Both the position numbers and the translations under genes were made by a program. From positions 1 through 24,413 of the forward strand of contig CAYNFH010000088.1 in NCBI GenBank assembly GCA_964396385.1: a stretch of DNA of 24,413 nucleotides, in the 5' to 3' direction. Origin of the DNA: CAYNFH01 sp964396385 (lineage in GTDB: Bacteria > Armatimonadota > Chthonomonadetes > Chthonomonadales > CAJBBX01). Below the pieces are notes generated by a model. The model saw nothing but the letters and a program-made list of their open reading frames with translations. It had not been told where the DNA came from and ran no database searches. Shown here one piece after another: positions 7,559 to 15,209 of this stretch; within the stretch, counting starts at the first letter, position 1, and every line of letters starts with the position of its first letter.

Positions 7559-9010
7559 ATGGCCTACGAAAGCTTCCAGGAGTTTCTACGCCGCCTCGAG
7601 CGGGACAACGAGCTTCGCCACATCTCCGTCCCGGTGGATCCCTTTCTGGAGATCACGGAGGTGGCAGATAGGGTCATGAAGTCCCCGGACGGCGGCAAGG
7701 CCCTCCTTTTCGACCACCCGACGGGCTACGACATCCCCGTCGCGATCAATACCTTCGGCTCTCGCAAACGGATCTCCATGGCTCTGGGAGTGGAGGACAT
7801 CGAGGACATCGCCTGCGAGATAGAGGAGCTGGTCAAACCCGACGTCCCGACTGGGTTCATGGACAAGCTGCGCATGCTGCCCAAGCTGGGGCGGCTGGCG
7901 TCGGCCAATCCCAAGTCCGTGCCATCCGGCATCTGCCAGGAAGTGGTCCGGACCGGGAGCGACGTGGACCTCAACACTCTGCCGGTCCTCCACTGCTGGC
8001 CGCAGGACGGCGGGCGGTTCATCACGTTGCCACTAGTGTTTACGTTCGATCCCTCGACCGGCAAGCGCAACGTGGGGATGTACCGGATCCAGATCTTTGA
8101 CAGAAACACCACCGGCATGCACTGGCAGCTTCATAAGGTGGGGGCGGAGCACCACCGGCAGAGTGAAGAGGCCGGACAGCGGATCCAGGTGGCTGTGGCG
8201 CTGGGAGGAGACCCGGCGCTAACGTACGCCGCCACGGCGCCGCTGCCGCCGGGGATTGACGAGATGCTCTTCGCCGGTTTCTTGCGGCACAAGCCGGTGG
8301 AAATGGTCAAGTGCCGAACGGTGGACATCGAGGTGCCCGCCAACGCGGAGATCGTGCTGGAGGGGTACGTAGATCCGCACGAGCGGCGGCCGGAGGGGCC
8401 CTTCGGGGACCATACCGGCTACTACACGCTAGTGGAACCGTACCCTGTGTTCCACGCCACCGCGCTGACCCATCGCCGCAATCCGGTCTATCCGGCGACT
8501 ATCGTGGGGCCCCCGCCGATGGAGGATGGCTGGCTCGGGAAGGCGACGGAGCGGATCTTCCTTCCGCTCATCAAGGTGATGGTGCCGGAGATCGTGGATC
8601 TGAACCTGCCGGTGGAGGGGTGTTTCCACAACCTGGCGTTTGTTTCGATTCGCAAGCGCTATCCTGGCCACGCCTTCAAGGTGATGAACGCGATGTGGGG
8701 GCTGGGCCAGATGATGTTCACCAAGATCATCTTTGTATTCGACACGGATGTGGACGTCCAGAATATCGGTGAGTGCATCTGGCGACTGTCCAATAACATC
8801 GATCCGGAGCGGGACATGCTTGTGACCCGTGGTCCAATAGATGTGCTGGACCACAGCTCGCGCGCGCTCGGGTTTGGCTCCAAGATCGGGTTCGACTGCA
8901 CGCGCAAGCTGGCCGCCGAAGGGTTCCGGCGAGAGTGGCCGGACGTCATCCGGATGTCGCCGGAGGTAAAGCAGAGGGTCGACGCGCTGTGGCCCAAGCT
9001 GGGCATTTAG
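7559..9010 (+). CDS. ubiD: UbiD-family decarboxylase, menaquinone (futalosine) type, MqnL-like
   Basis: A 483-residue prenylated-FMN-dependent decarboxylase. It begins AYESFQEFLRRLER, typical of the family, and carries the metal/prFMN motif NVGMYRIQIFD (171-181) and the signature PEGPFGDHTGYY (278-289). In the futalosine pathway a UbiD/UbiX/UbiA-type trio (MqnL, MqnM and MqnP in Streptomyces) carries out the late steps from 1,4-dihydroxy-6-naphthoate. The UbiX, UbiA and MqnA genes downstream make this role much more likely than ubiquinone or a catabolic decarboxylation. The ATG has no clear ribosome-binding site. A consensus promoter sits about 60 bases before it. Length is normal for the family. 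Cytosolic. Confidence 0.93.
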   Translation: MAYESFQEFLRRLERDNELRHISVPVDPFLEITEVADRVMKSPDGGKALLFDHPTGYDIPVAINTFGSRKRISMALGVEDIEDIACEIEELVKPDVPTGFMDKLRMLPKLGRLASANPKSVPSGICQEVVRTGSDVDLNTLPVLHCWPQDGGRFITLPLVFTFDPSTGKRNVGMYRIQIFDRNTTGMHWQLHKVGAEHHRQSEEAGQRIQVAVALGGDPALTYAATAPLPPGIDEMLFAGFLRHKPVEMVKCRTVDIEVPANAEIVLEGYVDPHERRPEGPFGDHTGYYTLVEPYPVFHATALTHRRNPVYPATIVGPPPMEDGWLGKATERIFLPLIKVMVPEIVDLNLPVEGCFHNLAFVSIRKRYPGHAFKVMNAMWGLGQMMFTKIIFVFDTDVDVQNIGECIWRLSNNIDPERDMLVTRGPIDVLDHSSRALGFGSKIGFDCTRKLAAEGFRREWPDVIRMSPEVKQRVDALWPKLGI

Positions 9011-9089
9011 CGGGAGAACGCCGCTGCACTCGTCCTGGCATCTTATTGTCGAGTGGGACCGGACATCGTTCCTGGCCCTGAACCACGGC

Positions 9090-9740
9090 ATGAAGAGCCG
9101 CGCGCTGGACGCGGTAATGCTGCCGTTCACCAACCTGGGGCTGGGCGGCGTCCAGGCGGCGGTTGTGATCGGTCTGGCGTTTGCGCAGGGCATCGCCCGC
9201 GGTGAAGTGCGGGGATCAGCAATGCTGCGCTCTGCTTGGCGCGCCATCTACTCGCGGAGATGGTGGGTATCACCGCTGCTGGTGAGCTTTGTGGTCTGCG
9301 GCTTCATCGGGGCCGACGGTATCAAGCGGTTGGTGCATGGTGAGCGGCCCTGGTGGTTCTACGAAAACGAGCACCGGGCCGGCCGTTTCTTGAAGGTGCG
9401 CGTGGACACGGTGCCGGGTGTCTACCCGCTCAAAGTCCAGCGCTTCCCTTCCGGGCACACCGCGACCTCGGCGGGGATGGCCACCGTGGTGACAATCCTC
9501 TTCTGGAAGAGGAAGCGCGGTGATCTGGTGGCGGTGGGAGCGTGGATCTTTGCGCTCGCCATCGGGCTATCCCGGATCTATTTGGGAAGCCATTGGCCGC
9601 TCGACGTACTTGGCGGAGTGGCAGTGGGAGTAGTCGGCGGCGCGATTAGCGTGTGGGCATGCCGGATGTGGGCAAGTAGCCAGTCGTCAGCCGTCAGTCG
9701 TCAGTCTTCAGGAGGCAGTTCGGACGGCGCAGGAGGGTAG
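9090..9740 (+). CDS. PAP2-family membrane phosphatase (true start probably upstream)
   Basis: A lipid-type phosphatase of the PAP2 superfamily with all three active-site motifs: KRLVHGERP (K-x6-RP), PSGH in FPSGHTATSAG, and SRIYLGSHWPLD (SR-x5-H-x3-D). Several hydrophobic segments make it a membrane protein; substrates may be undecaprenyl or other polyprenyl phosphates, or phosphatidate. The interval given starts at the first canonical start, ATG 9090. The frame is open back to 8970, however, and encodes WHLIVEWDRTSFLALNHG just before that ATG, which matches the usual PAP2 N-terminus. No ATG, GTG or TTG lies in that stretch. CTG at 9024, 7 bases after GGGAG, is the best candidate; ATT at 9045 is another. 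The Ser/Gly-rich C-terminus is encoded by a heptamer array. It sits inside the menaquinone cluster, 5 bases before UbiX. Confidence 0.9.
   Translation: MKSRALDAVMLPFTNLGLGGVQAAVVIGLAFAQGIARGEVRGSAMLRSAWRAIYSRRWWVSPLLVSFVVCGFIGADGIKRLVHGERPWWFYENEHRAGRFLKVRVDTVPGVYPLKVQRFPSGHTATSAGMATVVTILFWKRKRGDLVAVGAWIFALAIGLSRIYLGSHWPLDVLGGVAVGVVGGAISVWACRMWASSQSSAVSRQSSGGSSDGAGG
9681..9722 (+). repeat. Single-arm heptamer array inside the PAP2 C-terminus
   Basis: Six consecutive 7-base units beginning CAG cover 9681-9722: CAGTCGT, CAGCCGT, CAGTCGT, CAGTCTT, then more diverged CAGGAGG and CAGTTCG. They are translated as the Ser/Gln-rich tail of the PAP2 phosphatase. No inverted partner is visible. Confidence 0.7.
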
Positions 9741-9745
9741 CCGGG

Positions 9746-10354
9746 TTGGCGGGGACAGGGCGGCTGGTGGTGGCGATGACCGGAGCCAGCGGCGCGATCT
9801 ACGCCGTGCGGTTCCTGGATCAGGCGCTCTCGCAATTCGAGACCATCTACCTGACCGTCTCCGAGCAGGCGGCCCAGGTGCTGGATACCGAGTTGGGCCG
9901 CAAGCTGGACGCCGGCCACGTGACGGCGGAGGCGCTGCTTGGACGGCCGGCTAGCAATCTCAAGCTCCTGGACCGGAAGGACTACTTCTCGCCGCCGGCC
10001 AGCGGCTCGTTTCGCCACGACGGCATGGTCATCGTGCCGTGTTCAATGGGCACGGCCGGCCGGATCGCGAACGGCATCTCGGACGACCTGGTAACGCGGG
10101 CGGCGGATGTATGTCTGAAAGAGCGGAGACGGCTGGTGCTGGTGGTGCGGGAGATGCCCTGGAGCCTCATCCACCTGCGCAACCTGACGCAGCTTGCCGA
10201 GGCGGGAGCGACGGTGCTCCCGGCATGCCCCAGCTTCTACTATCAACCCAAGACCGTGGAGGAGTTGGCGGATACGGTAGTAGGGCGCATTCTCCAGCAG
10301 CTTGGAATCGACCAGAAGGTGGTGCCGCAGTGGCAGTTCAAGGACAACGAGTAG
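9746..10354 (+). CDS. ubiX: UbiX-family flavin prenyltransferase, MqnM-like
   Basis: A 202-residue flavoprotein that attaches a dimethylallyl group to FMN and so makes the prenylated FMN cofactor required by UbiD enzymes. It shows the N-terminal FMN loop TGASGAIYAVR (12-22), VPCSMGTAG (97-105), REMPWSLIHLRNL (135-147; most family members have RETPL in place of REMPW) and PACPSFYYQP (159-168). The start is TTG at 9746: AGGAGGG at 9731-9737 lies 8 bases before it, overlapping the end of the PAP2 gene, and no ATG or GTG fits. Its partner decarboxylase is two genes upstream. Cytosolic. Confidence 0.94.
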   Translation: MAGTGRLVVAMTGASGAIYAVRFLDQALSQFETIYLTVSEQAAQVLDTELGRKLDAGHVTAEALLGRPASNLKLLDRKDYFSPPASGSFRHDGMVIVPCSMGTAGRIANGISDDLVTRAADVCLKERRRLVLVVREMPWSLIHLRNLTQLAEAGATVLPACPSFYYQPKTVEELADTVVGRILQQLGIDQKVVPQWQFKDNE

Positions 10355-10371
10355 GCCCGCTGGCGGGGGGA

Positions 10372-11238
10372 TTGCGGCGGCTCAGGATCATCCTGGAGAT
10401 GATTAAGTTCGAGCACACCGTCTTCGCCATGCCGTTCGCACTGGTGAGCGTGATCCTGGCGGCCCGCACCCTGCCGGGTGGCCAGGTTCCGGCGCGGCCG
10501 CTGTTCTGGATTGTTGTTGCGATGGTAGGGGCGCGTAGTGCGGCCATGGCGTTCAACCGGATCGTGGACGCGCACTATGACGCCCGGAACCCACGCACGG
10601 CGAACCGGGCCATTCCGGCAGGGGTGTTGAGCGCCAGCCAGGTGACGGTGTTTACAGGGGCTTCCGTGATTGTGTTTGAGCTGGCCGCCTGGCAGCTCAA
10701 CCCACTCTGCCTTGCCCTCTCGCCGGTGGCATTGGCCGCAGTGCTGGGCTATTCGTTCACCAAGCGCTTTACGTCGCTCTCGCACCTCGCGCTAGGGCTG
10801 GGAATCGGTATCGCCCCGATGGGAGCCTGGCTCGCGGTCACCGGACGGTTCGCACTGACGCCGGTGCTGTTGGGGGCCGTCGTGATGCTCTGGATCGGAG
10901 GGTTCGACATCATCTACGCACTCCAGGACGTGGAGTTCGACAAGGCCAACGGGCTGTTCTCCCTGCCCAGGCGACTCGGTCCCGCGCGGGCGTTATTGGT
11001 GTGCCGGTTCATGCACGCTGGCGTGGTGATGCTGCTGCTGACCATCGGAAGGCTGTCCGGGCTGCACGCAATGTACTTCATGGGGGTGGTTGCAGTGTCG
11101 GCGCTGCTGGTGTACGAGCACTCGGTGGTGCGCCCAGACGACCTCCGCCGGGTGAACCTCGCCTTCTTCACGCTGAACGGCTGGATCGGGGTGCTGTACT
11201 TTCTGTTTGTGTTGCTGGATAGATTGATAGCTGCGTAG
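10372..11238 (+). CDS. mqnP: UbiA-family prenyltransferase, MqnP-like
   Basis: An integral membrane prenyltransferase of about 288 residues with multiple hydrophobic helices. It has both Asp-rich Mg-diphosphate motifs: NRIVDAHYD (62-70) followed by RNPRTANRAIPAG, and DVEFDKANGLFSLP (186-199). It should attach the polyprenyl tail to a naphthoate intermediate of the futalosine pathway; ubiquinone synthesis is less likely given the adjacent MqnA. The start is uncertain. The frame is open far upstream through ubiX. TTG at 10372 gives MRRLRIILEMIKFEHTVFA, matching the family N-terminus, but its G-run is too close for a normal ribosome-binding site. ATG at 10399 is the alternative. It follows the ubiX stop by 17 bases. 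Confidence 0.9.
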   Translation: MRRLRIILEMIKFEHTVFAMPFALVSVILAARTLPGGQVPARPLFWIVVAMVGARSAAMAFNRIVDAHYDARNPRTANRAIPAGVLSASQVTVFTGASVIVFELAAWQLNPLCLALSPVALAAVLGYSFTKRFTSLSHLALGLGIGIAPMGAWLAVTGRFALTPVLLGAVVMLWIGGFDIIYALQDVEFDKANGLFSLPRRLGPARALLVCRFMHAGVVMLLLTIGRLSGLHAMYFMGVVAVSALLVYEHSVVRPDDLRRVNLAFFTLNGWIGVLYFLFVLLDRLIAA

Positions 11239-11245
11239 GAGCTTG

Positions 11246-11305
11246 GGACCACGGGCCACGGACGACTCTGGAAACTGAAGGTCTGTGATCTGTGGTCCGT
11301 GGTCT
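11246..11305. repeat. Inverted heptamer array just before mqnA
   Basis: The left arm has three 7-base units of type GGACCAC (11246-11266). The right arm has inverted units GTGATCT, GTGGTCC and GTGGTCT preceded by GGTCT (11280-11305). A 13-base loop separates them. The arms can pair over most of their length and end 4 bases before the mqnA start codon. Confidence 0.75.
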
Positions 11306-11309
11306 ATAA

Positions 11310-12071
11310 ATGAAAGAGCTTCGAATTGGATGTGTGCCGTACCTGAATGCCAAGCCGCTAATCGCGTGGTTCCATTCACCGGAATGCGATAGCGGCGCCC
11401 AGTTGACATACGGAGTGCCCACTTCACTCGCGGTAGGGCTGGAACAGGGAAGATTAGACGTGGCGCTGGTCTCCACGTTCGAACGGTTTCGCAACCCTTC
11501 GCTGCGCATCGTCCCCGACATCTCCATCTCCGCCGACGGTGCGGTGAAGAGCGTCCGCCTGTTCTCCCGCGTGCCCATTCCAGCGATCCAAACCGTCGCA
11601 CTTGATACGAGCTCGCTCACCTCCACGGCACTGACTCGGATCCTCCTTAGCGAGATGTATGGGCTTCAGCCGCGGTATGCATCGCATCCGCCGGACATCA
11701 ACAGCATGCTGAGGGAATATGACGCGGGGCTCCTCATCGGGGACCTGAAGCTGTTCGATACCCCCGCTACGCACATCCTGGATTTGGGCGAGGCGTGGAA
11801 GGCGCACACGGGACTCCCGTTCGTCTACGCGGCTTGGCTGGCCCGCGATGATGCGTCCGCAAATGCGGCGGAGCTCGTCCTCATGCGGGCGCGGCGCTGG
11901 GGAGAGGCGCGGCTGGAACTGTTGGCAGCGGAGTGGTCCGAGAAGATGGATCTGCGGCTGGACCGTGTCCGGGACTATTTCGCGAATGTGATGCGGTACG
12001 ACCTGGACGCGGACAAGATGCGCGGGCTGGAGCTGTTCCGGCAGAAGTGCAAGGAGCATGGATTGGTGTAG
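11310..12071 (+). CDS. mqnA: Chorismate dehydratase (futalosine menaquinone pathway)
   Basis: A 253-residue enzyme with the periplasmic-binding-protein fold. It dehydrates chorismate to 3-enolpyruvyl-benzoate, the first committed step of the futalosine route. The N-terminus LRIGCVPYLNAKPL is the family signature. GAVKSVRLFSRVP, LLIGDLKL (141-148), ILDLGEAWKAHTGLPFVYAAW (156-176, positions approximate) and the overall length also match. This gene identifies the route, because the classical Men pathway lacks it. mqnB, mqnC, mqnD and mqnE are not in the window. No ribosome-binding site is visible before the ATG; the space is filled by the right arm of the heptamer hairpin, which may influence initiation. 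Cytosolic. Confidence 0.93.
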   Translation: MKELRIGCVPYLNAKPLIAWFHSPECDSGAQLTYGVPTSLAVGLEQGRLDVALVSTFERFRNPSLRIVPDISISADGAVKSVRLFSRVPIPAIQTVALDTSSLTSTALTRILLSEMYGLQPRYASHPPDINSMLREYDAGLLIGDLKLFDTPATHILDLGEAWKAHTGLPFVYAAWLARDDASANAAELVLMRARRWGEARLELLAAEWSEKMDLRLDRVRDYFANVMRYDLDADKMRGLELFRQKCKEHGLV

Positions 12072-12084
12072 GCGGAAACCGGCG

Positions 12085-12114
12085 GTACGAGCGGGTGTTT
12101 GCTACCGCTCGTAC
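12085..12114 (+). other. Hairpin between mqnA and the HAD gene
   Basis: GTACGAGCGG (12085-12094) and CCGCTCGTAC (12105-12114) are perfect 10-base inverted copies around a 10-base loop. There is no following T run, so a simple terminator is unlikely. It could protect the mqnA transcript end or cover the HAD start region. Confidence 0.5.
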
Positions 12115-12131
12115 TATGGGCCAATTCTGTA

Positions 12132-12878
12132 ATGCCTGAAGAACTCTACCTCTTCCTGGATTTCGACGATACCCTGAGCGACTTTGGCGTGCTGGGCCCT
12201 CAGTACATCGCCGCCACGTCGCGTCTGCTAGCGGAGCAGTTTGGCGGGGAAGCCGCGAGTTGGGCCGATGCTGTGCAGAGGCAGGTGGTGGATAGCAAGC
12301 GGCGCTACGAGGAAACCTTTGTGGACCGGCCGCTGGCGGGCTACTGTACCTGGATCGGGGCGGAGCGGGCGCGCGCGGCCGAATCCGTATTCGCCTCAGT
12401 AGGAATCTCATTGTCGTCAGACGTGAATCCGGGCGAGCTGGCACTCAGGGTCCAGTCGGAGGCCTTAAAGCGGTGCAACGCATCATTCGCCGGCACTTTG
12501 GAAGCCATGCGGGCGCTCAAGGCGTCCGGAGTGCGGCTCCAAATGGCCTCGTCGCAGGAGGCAGAGTACCTCCGCGCGGCGTTACGTGGTGCAGGGCTGG
12601 AAGGCTTCTTCGACCGCTGTTTCGGGCCAGACCTCGTCGACTGCGCCAAGGAGGGACCGGAGTTCTACCGGCGAATCTTTAGTGCGTGCGGAATCTCGTC
12701 TTCCCAGACTGTGGTGGTGGATGACCAGGCAATGTGTTTGGACTGGGCGGAAGAGACCGGCGCGCGCGTAGTGCAGGCGTGCATGAAGCCGGAGGCGGAC
12801 CCAGAGTTTCCGGTTATCGTCCGCAGCATGGGGGAGCTAGTTGAGGCGGTTGGTGAGGGACGGCAATGGACGAGCTGA
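12132..12878 (+). CDS. HAD-superfamily hydrolase
   Basis: A 248-residue haloacid-dehalogenase-fold hydrolase, probably a small-molecule phosphatase. Motif I is LFLDFDDTLSDFG, with nucleophile D10 and acid/base D12. The motif II region is LQMASSQ, the conserved Lys is probably in CAKEGPEFY, and motif IV is VVVDDQAMCLDWA. The order and the helical cap between motifs I and II fit subfamily I. ATG at 12132 is preferred because it starts directly before the DFDDT strand; the longer TTG start at 12099 falls inside a hairpin. No clear ribosome-binding site is seen. Its last 13 bases overlap the start of the M20 hydrolase, implying translational coupling. Substrate unknown. Confidence 0.85.
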   Translation: MPEELYLFLDFDDTLSDFGVLGPQYIAATSRLLAEQFGGEAASWADAVQRQVVDSKRRYEETFVDRPLAGYCTWIGAERARAAESVFASVGISLSSDVNPGELALRVQSEALKRCNASFAGTLEAMRALKASGVRLQMASSQEAEYLRAALRGAGLEGFFDRCFGPDLVDCAKEGPEFYRRIFSACGISSSQTVVVDDQAMCLDWAEETGARVVQACMKPEADPEFPVIVRSMGELVEAVGEGRQWTS

Positions 12879-14026
12879 GCGCGTCGATCAAAGGGCTGGA
12901 GCCGGACCTGATTGAGCTGCGACACCGGCTGCACCAGGACCCAGAGCTGAGCGATCAGGAAGAGCGGACCTCCACGGTGGTGGCCGATCGACTGCTAGCG
13001 CTGGGGCTAAAGGTGCGGGCCGGCGTCGGCGGGCACGGTGTCATAGCGCGGCTCCAAGGCGATCAACCTGGCCGGACTATTGCCCTCCGCGCGGACATGG
13101 ACGCGCTGCCGATCCAGGAGGAGAACGACGTACCATACCGGTCGCGGAACCCGGGCGTCATGCACGCCTGTGGCCACGACGGACATACGACCATCCTGCT
13201 AGGGGCGGCGCAGCTCCTGGCATCGCGCCGTGACAGAATCGCGGGCGAGGTGCGGTTCCTATTCCAGCACGCGGAGGAGACCGTGGATGGCGCGCGCAGA
13301 ATGGTGCAGGGCGGCGCGATGGACGGCGTGGACGCAGTGTTGGGGCTGCACGGATGGCCCTACGTAGGACTGGGGCAGATCGGGATACGGTCCGGTCCCA
13401 TGATGGCATCGGCCGACACGTTCGACATCACCATTCACGGTGTAGGCGCTCACGCCGCGTATCCGCACCTGGCAGTCGATCCCATATTGATTGGAGGACA
13501 GATCGTCACCACGCTTCAGAGCTTGAGCAGCCGCGAAGTAGACCCGAACCAGCCGGTCGTGGTCACGGTGGCGCAGTTCCACGCAGGCACCGCGTACAAC
13601 ATCATCCCCGGGACGGCGCGGATAGCCGGAACCGTCAGGACGCTCAATACCGAGCTGCGTGCCTCGATGCCGGACCGGATCCGGCGCATCGCGGAAGGAA
13701 TCTGTGCCGCGTCACGGGCGACCTGCGAGATGCAGTACATCGAAGGCACGCCGCCGGTGGTCAACGACTCCTCGATGACGGACCTGGTGCGGGAGACCGC
13801 CTCGGAGGTTCTGGGACCGGAGAATGTCATCGATGTGCCGCATCCATCCATGGGAGCCGAGGATTTCGCGGTATATCTGGAGCGTGCCCCGGGCACTATG
13901 TTTCGCCTCGGTCTCGGGCCTGTCTCCAATCTCCACACGCCCACATTCAACTTCGATGACCGTGCTGTTCCGGTAGGCATAGAACTGTTCGTCCGGACGG
14001 CGGAGCGGTTCCTGGAAAGGTCCTGA
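12866..14026 (+). CDS. M20-family metallo-amidohydrolase (IAA-amino acid/hippurate hydrolase type)
   Basis: A 386-residue zinc or manganese amidohydrolase that removes acyl groups from N-acyl amino acids, or trims similar amides. Motifs in order are LRHRLHQDPELSDQE (18-32), LRADMDALPIQEEN (74-87), the metal site HACGHDGH (100-107), HAEE (135-138) with the presumed catalytic Glu, LHGW (161-164), the dimerisation lid region near 185-300, and the final metal ligand H357 in NLHTPTFNF. Length is typical. GAGGGA lies 5 bases before the ATG. The gene overlaps the HAD gene by 13 bases and is followed after 3 bases by the SDR gene. The natural substrate is not clear from context. Probably cytosolic, with no signal peptide. 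Confidence 0.92.
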   Translation: MDELSASIKGLEPDLIELRHRLHQDPELSDQEERTSTVVADRLLALGLKVRAGVGGHGVIARLQGDQPGRTIALRADMDALPIQEENDVPYRSRNPGVMHACGHDGHTTILLGAAQLLASRRDRIAGEVRFLFQHAEETVDGARRMVQGGAMDGVDAVLGLHGWPYVGLGQIGIRSGPMMASADTFDITIHGVGAHAAYPHLAVDPILIGGQIVTTLQSLSSREVDPNQPVVVTVAQFHAGTAYNIIPGTARIAGTVRTLNTELRASMPDRIRRIAEGICAASRATCEMQYIEGTPPVVNDSSMTDLVRETASEVLGPENVIDVPHPSMGAEDFAVYLERAPGTMFRLGLGPVSNLHTPTFNFDDRAVPVGIELFVRTAERFLERS

Positions 14027-14029
14027 GAT

Positions 14030-14974
14030 ATGCCACGCGCTCTGGTCACCGGCGGCGCCGGGTTTCTCGGCTCACACCTGTGCGACAGACTCCTAGTGGA
14101 AGGGTACGAGGTGGTTGCGGTAGACAACCTCATCACCGGGAGCGAGGAGAACCTGAGCCATCTGACCAATGAGGCTCGATTCCGGTTCATCCGGCAGGAC
14201 GTGAGCCAGGAGTTGGACATCGATGGAGGGCTGGACTTTCTCTTCCATCTGGCGTCACCCGCCAGTCCGATAGACTTCACGTCCAAGCCCATCGAGATCA
14301 TGCTTGTGAACTCTGAGGGCACGCGGCGTGGGCTGGAGCTTGCGCGGGCCAAGGGAGCGCGGTTCTTCCTCGCGTCCACTTCGGAAGCCTATGGCGATCC
14401 AACCGTTCACCCGCAGACGGAGGACTACTGGGGCAACGTCAATCCCGTGGGCGCGCGGGCGGTGTACGACGAGGCGAAGCGGTTCGCGGAGGCGATGACG
14501 ATGGGCTACCACCGGTTTTATGGGGTGGAGGTGCGCATCGTTCGTATTTTCAACACCTACGGGCCGCGGATGCGGCTGAACGATGGTCGCGTGGTGCCGA
14601 ACTTTGTAGGGCAGGCGCTGAGGGGAGACCCCATCACGGTGTACGGCACCGGTCAGCAGACGCGCTCCTTCTGCTACCAGAGCGACCTGATCGACGGCTT
14701 CTGGCGACTAATGAACTCGGAACATACCGAGCCGATCAACATCGGCAATCCCATCGAGCGCACGATGCTGGAATTCGCGCAGGAGATCAAAAGGCTCACT
14801 GGCAGCTCCAGCGAGATCGTGTTCGAGCCGCTGCCCATGGCGGACGATCCAAAGCAGCGGCGGCCGGACATTACCCGCGCCCGCACGCTCCTCGGCTGGG
14901 AGCCCAAGGTGGACCTGGAACAGGGGCTCCGGAAGACGATAGAGTACTTCCGAGGGAAGCTGGATTCAAGGTGA
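14030..14974 (+). CDS. UDP-glucuronate decarboxylase-like SDR epimerase
   Basis: A 314-residue extended short-chain dehydrogenase with NAD motif GGAGFLGS (8-15), the STSEAYGDP substrate/catalytic loop (116-124) and catalytic Y146-x3-K150 in YDEAKR. The segments HPQTEDYWGNVNPVG (128-141) and YGPRMRLNDGRVVPNFVGQAL are the signature of UDP-xylose synthases, which convert UDP-glucuronate to UDP-xylose for cell-surface glycans. Most of that group have YDEGKR; here G is A, a small change. Other NDP-sugar epimerases are possible but fit less well. The ATG follows the M20 stop by 3 bases. Its stop codon TGA lies in the first unit of the heptamer array at 14969. Cytosolic. Confidence 0.9.
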   Translation: MPRALVTGGAGFLGSHLCDRLLVEGYEVVAVDNLITGSEENLSHLTNEARFRFIRQDVSQELDIDGGLDFLFHLASPASPIDFTSKPIEIMLVNSEGTRRGLELARAKGARFFLASTSEAYGDPTVHPQTEDYWGNVNPVGARAVYDEAKRFAEAMTMGYHRFYGVEVRIVRIFNTYGPRMRLNDGRVVPNFVGQALRGDPITVYGTGQQTRSFCYQSDLIDGFWRLMNSEHTEPINIGNPIERTMLEFAQEIKRLTGSSSEIVFEPLPMADDPKQRRPDITRARTLLGWEPKVDLEQGLRKTIEYFRGKLDSR

Positions 14975-15022
14975 TAGGTGAAGGGTGATTGGCCCTCACT
15001 TATCCCCTATCACCCGTCACCT
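14969..15022. repeat. Inverted heptamer array with short loop
   Basis: The left arm has three 7-base units, AGGTGAT, AGGTGAA and GGGTGAT (14969-14989). The right arm has inverted units CTCACTT, ATCCCCT, ATCACCC and GTCACCT (14995-15022). The loop is 5 bases. The arms pair imperfectly. The left arm supplies the stop codon of the SDR gene, and both arms carry stop codons in all three frames when read inward. Confidence 0.85.
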
Positions 15023-15026
15023 AACG

Positions 15027-15209
15027 ATGCGGCGGATACTTTACCGGACGAGTCTGGTCGTTGTAGGGGCGTGGACGCTGGCGCTCCTGCCCAGCCCTAC
15101 GCCTGCGATTCCGCTGCGACTGAAGAATGGACTGGTTGGGGTCTTCGCGGTCTTGATGATCGGGAAGACCCTCTATGACAGCCTGTTCTACGATCGGTAC
15201 CGGCCATGA
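15027..15209 (+). CDS. Small membrane protein (60 aa)
   Basis: I do not recognise this protein. It starts MRRILYRTSLVVV and has two hydrophobic segments, about 8-26 and 35-53, separated by RLKNG, then a C-terminal YDRYRP. That pattern suggests a two-helix inner-membrane protein. It is supported as a gene because its stop TGA overlaps the start of the amine oxidase in an ATGA (15206-15209). Its ATG lies 4 bases after the heptamer hairpin, with no evident ribosome-binding site. It may be a partner or membrane anchor for the exported oxidase, but that is inference from coupling alone. Confidence 0.65.
   Translation: MRRILYRTSLVVVGAWTLALLPSPTPAIPLRLKNGLVGVFAVLMIGKTLYDSLFYDRYRP

Noticed and set aside
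7411..7560. Extended start (7560) for the ceramidase-like gene
   Set aside because: It would overlap the divergent consensus promoter and add residues that do not fit the family N-terminus.
12099..12131. TTG start at 12099 for the HAD gene
   Set aside because: It falls in a hairpin loop with no ribosome-binding site and adds 11 residues before the motif I strand.
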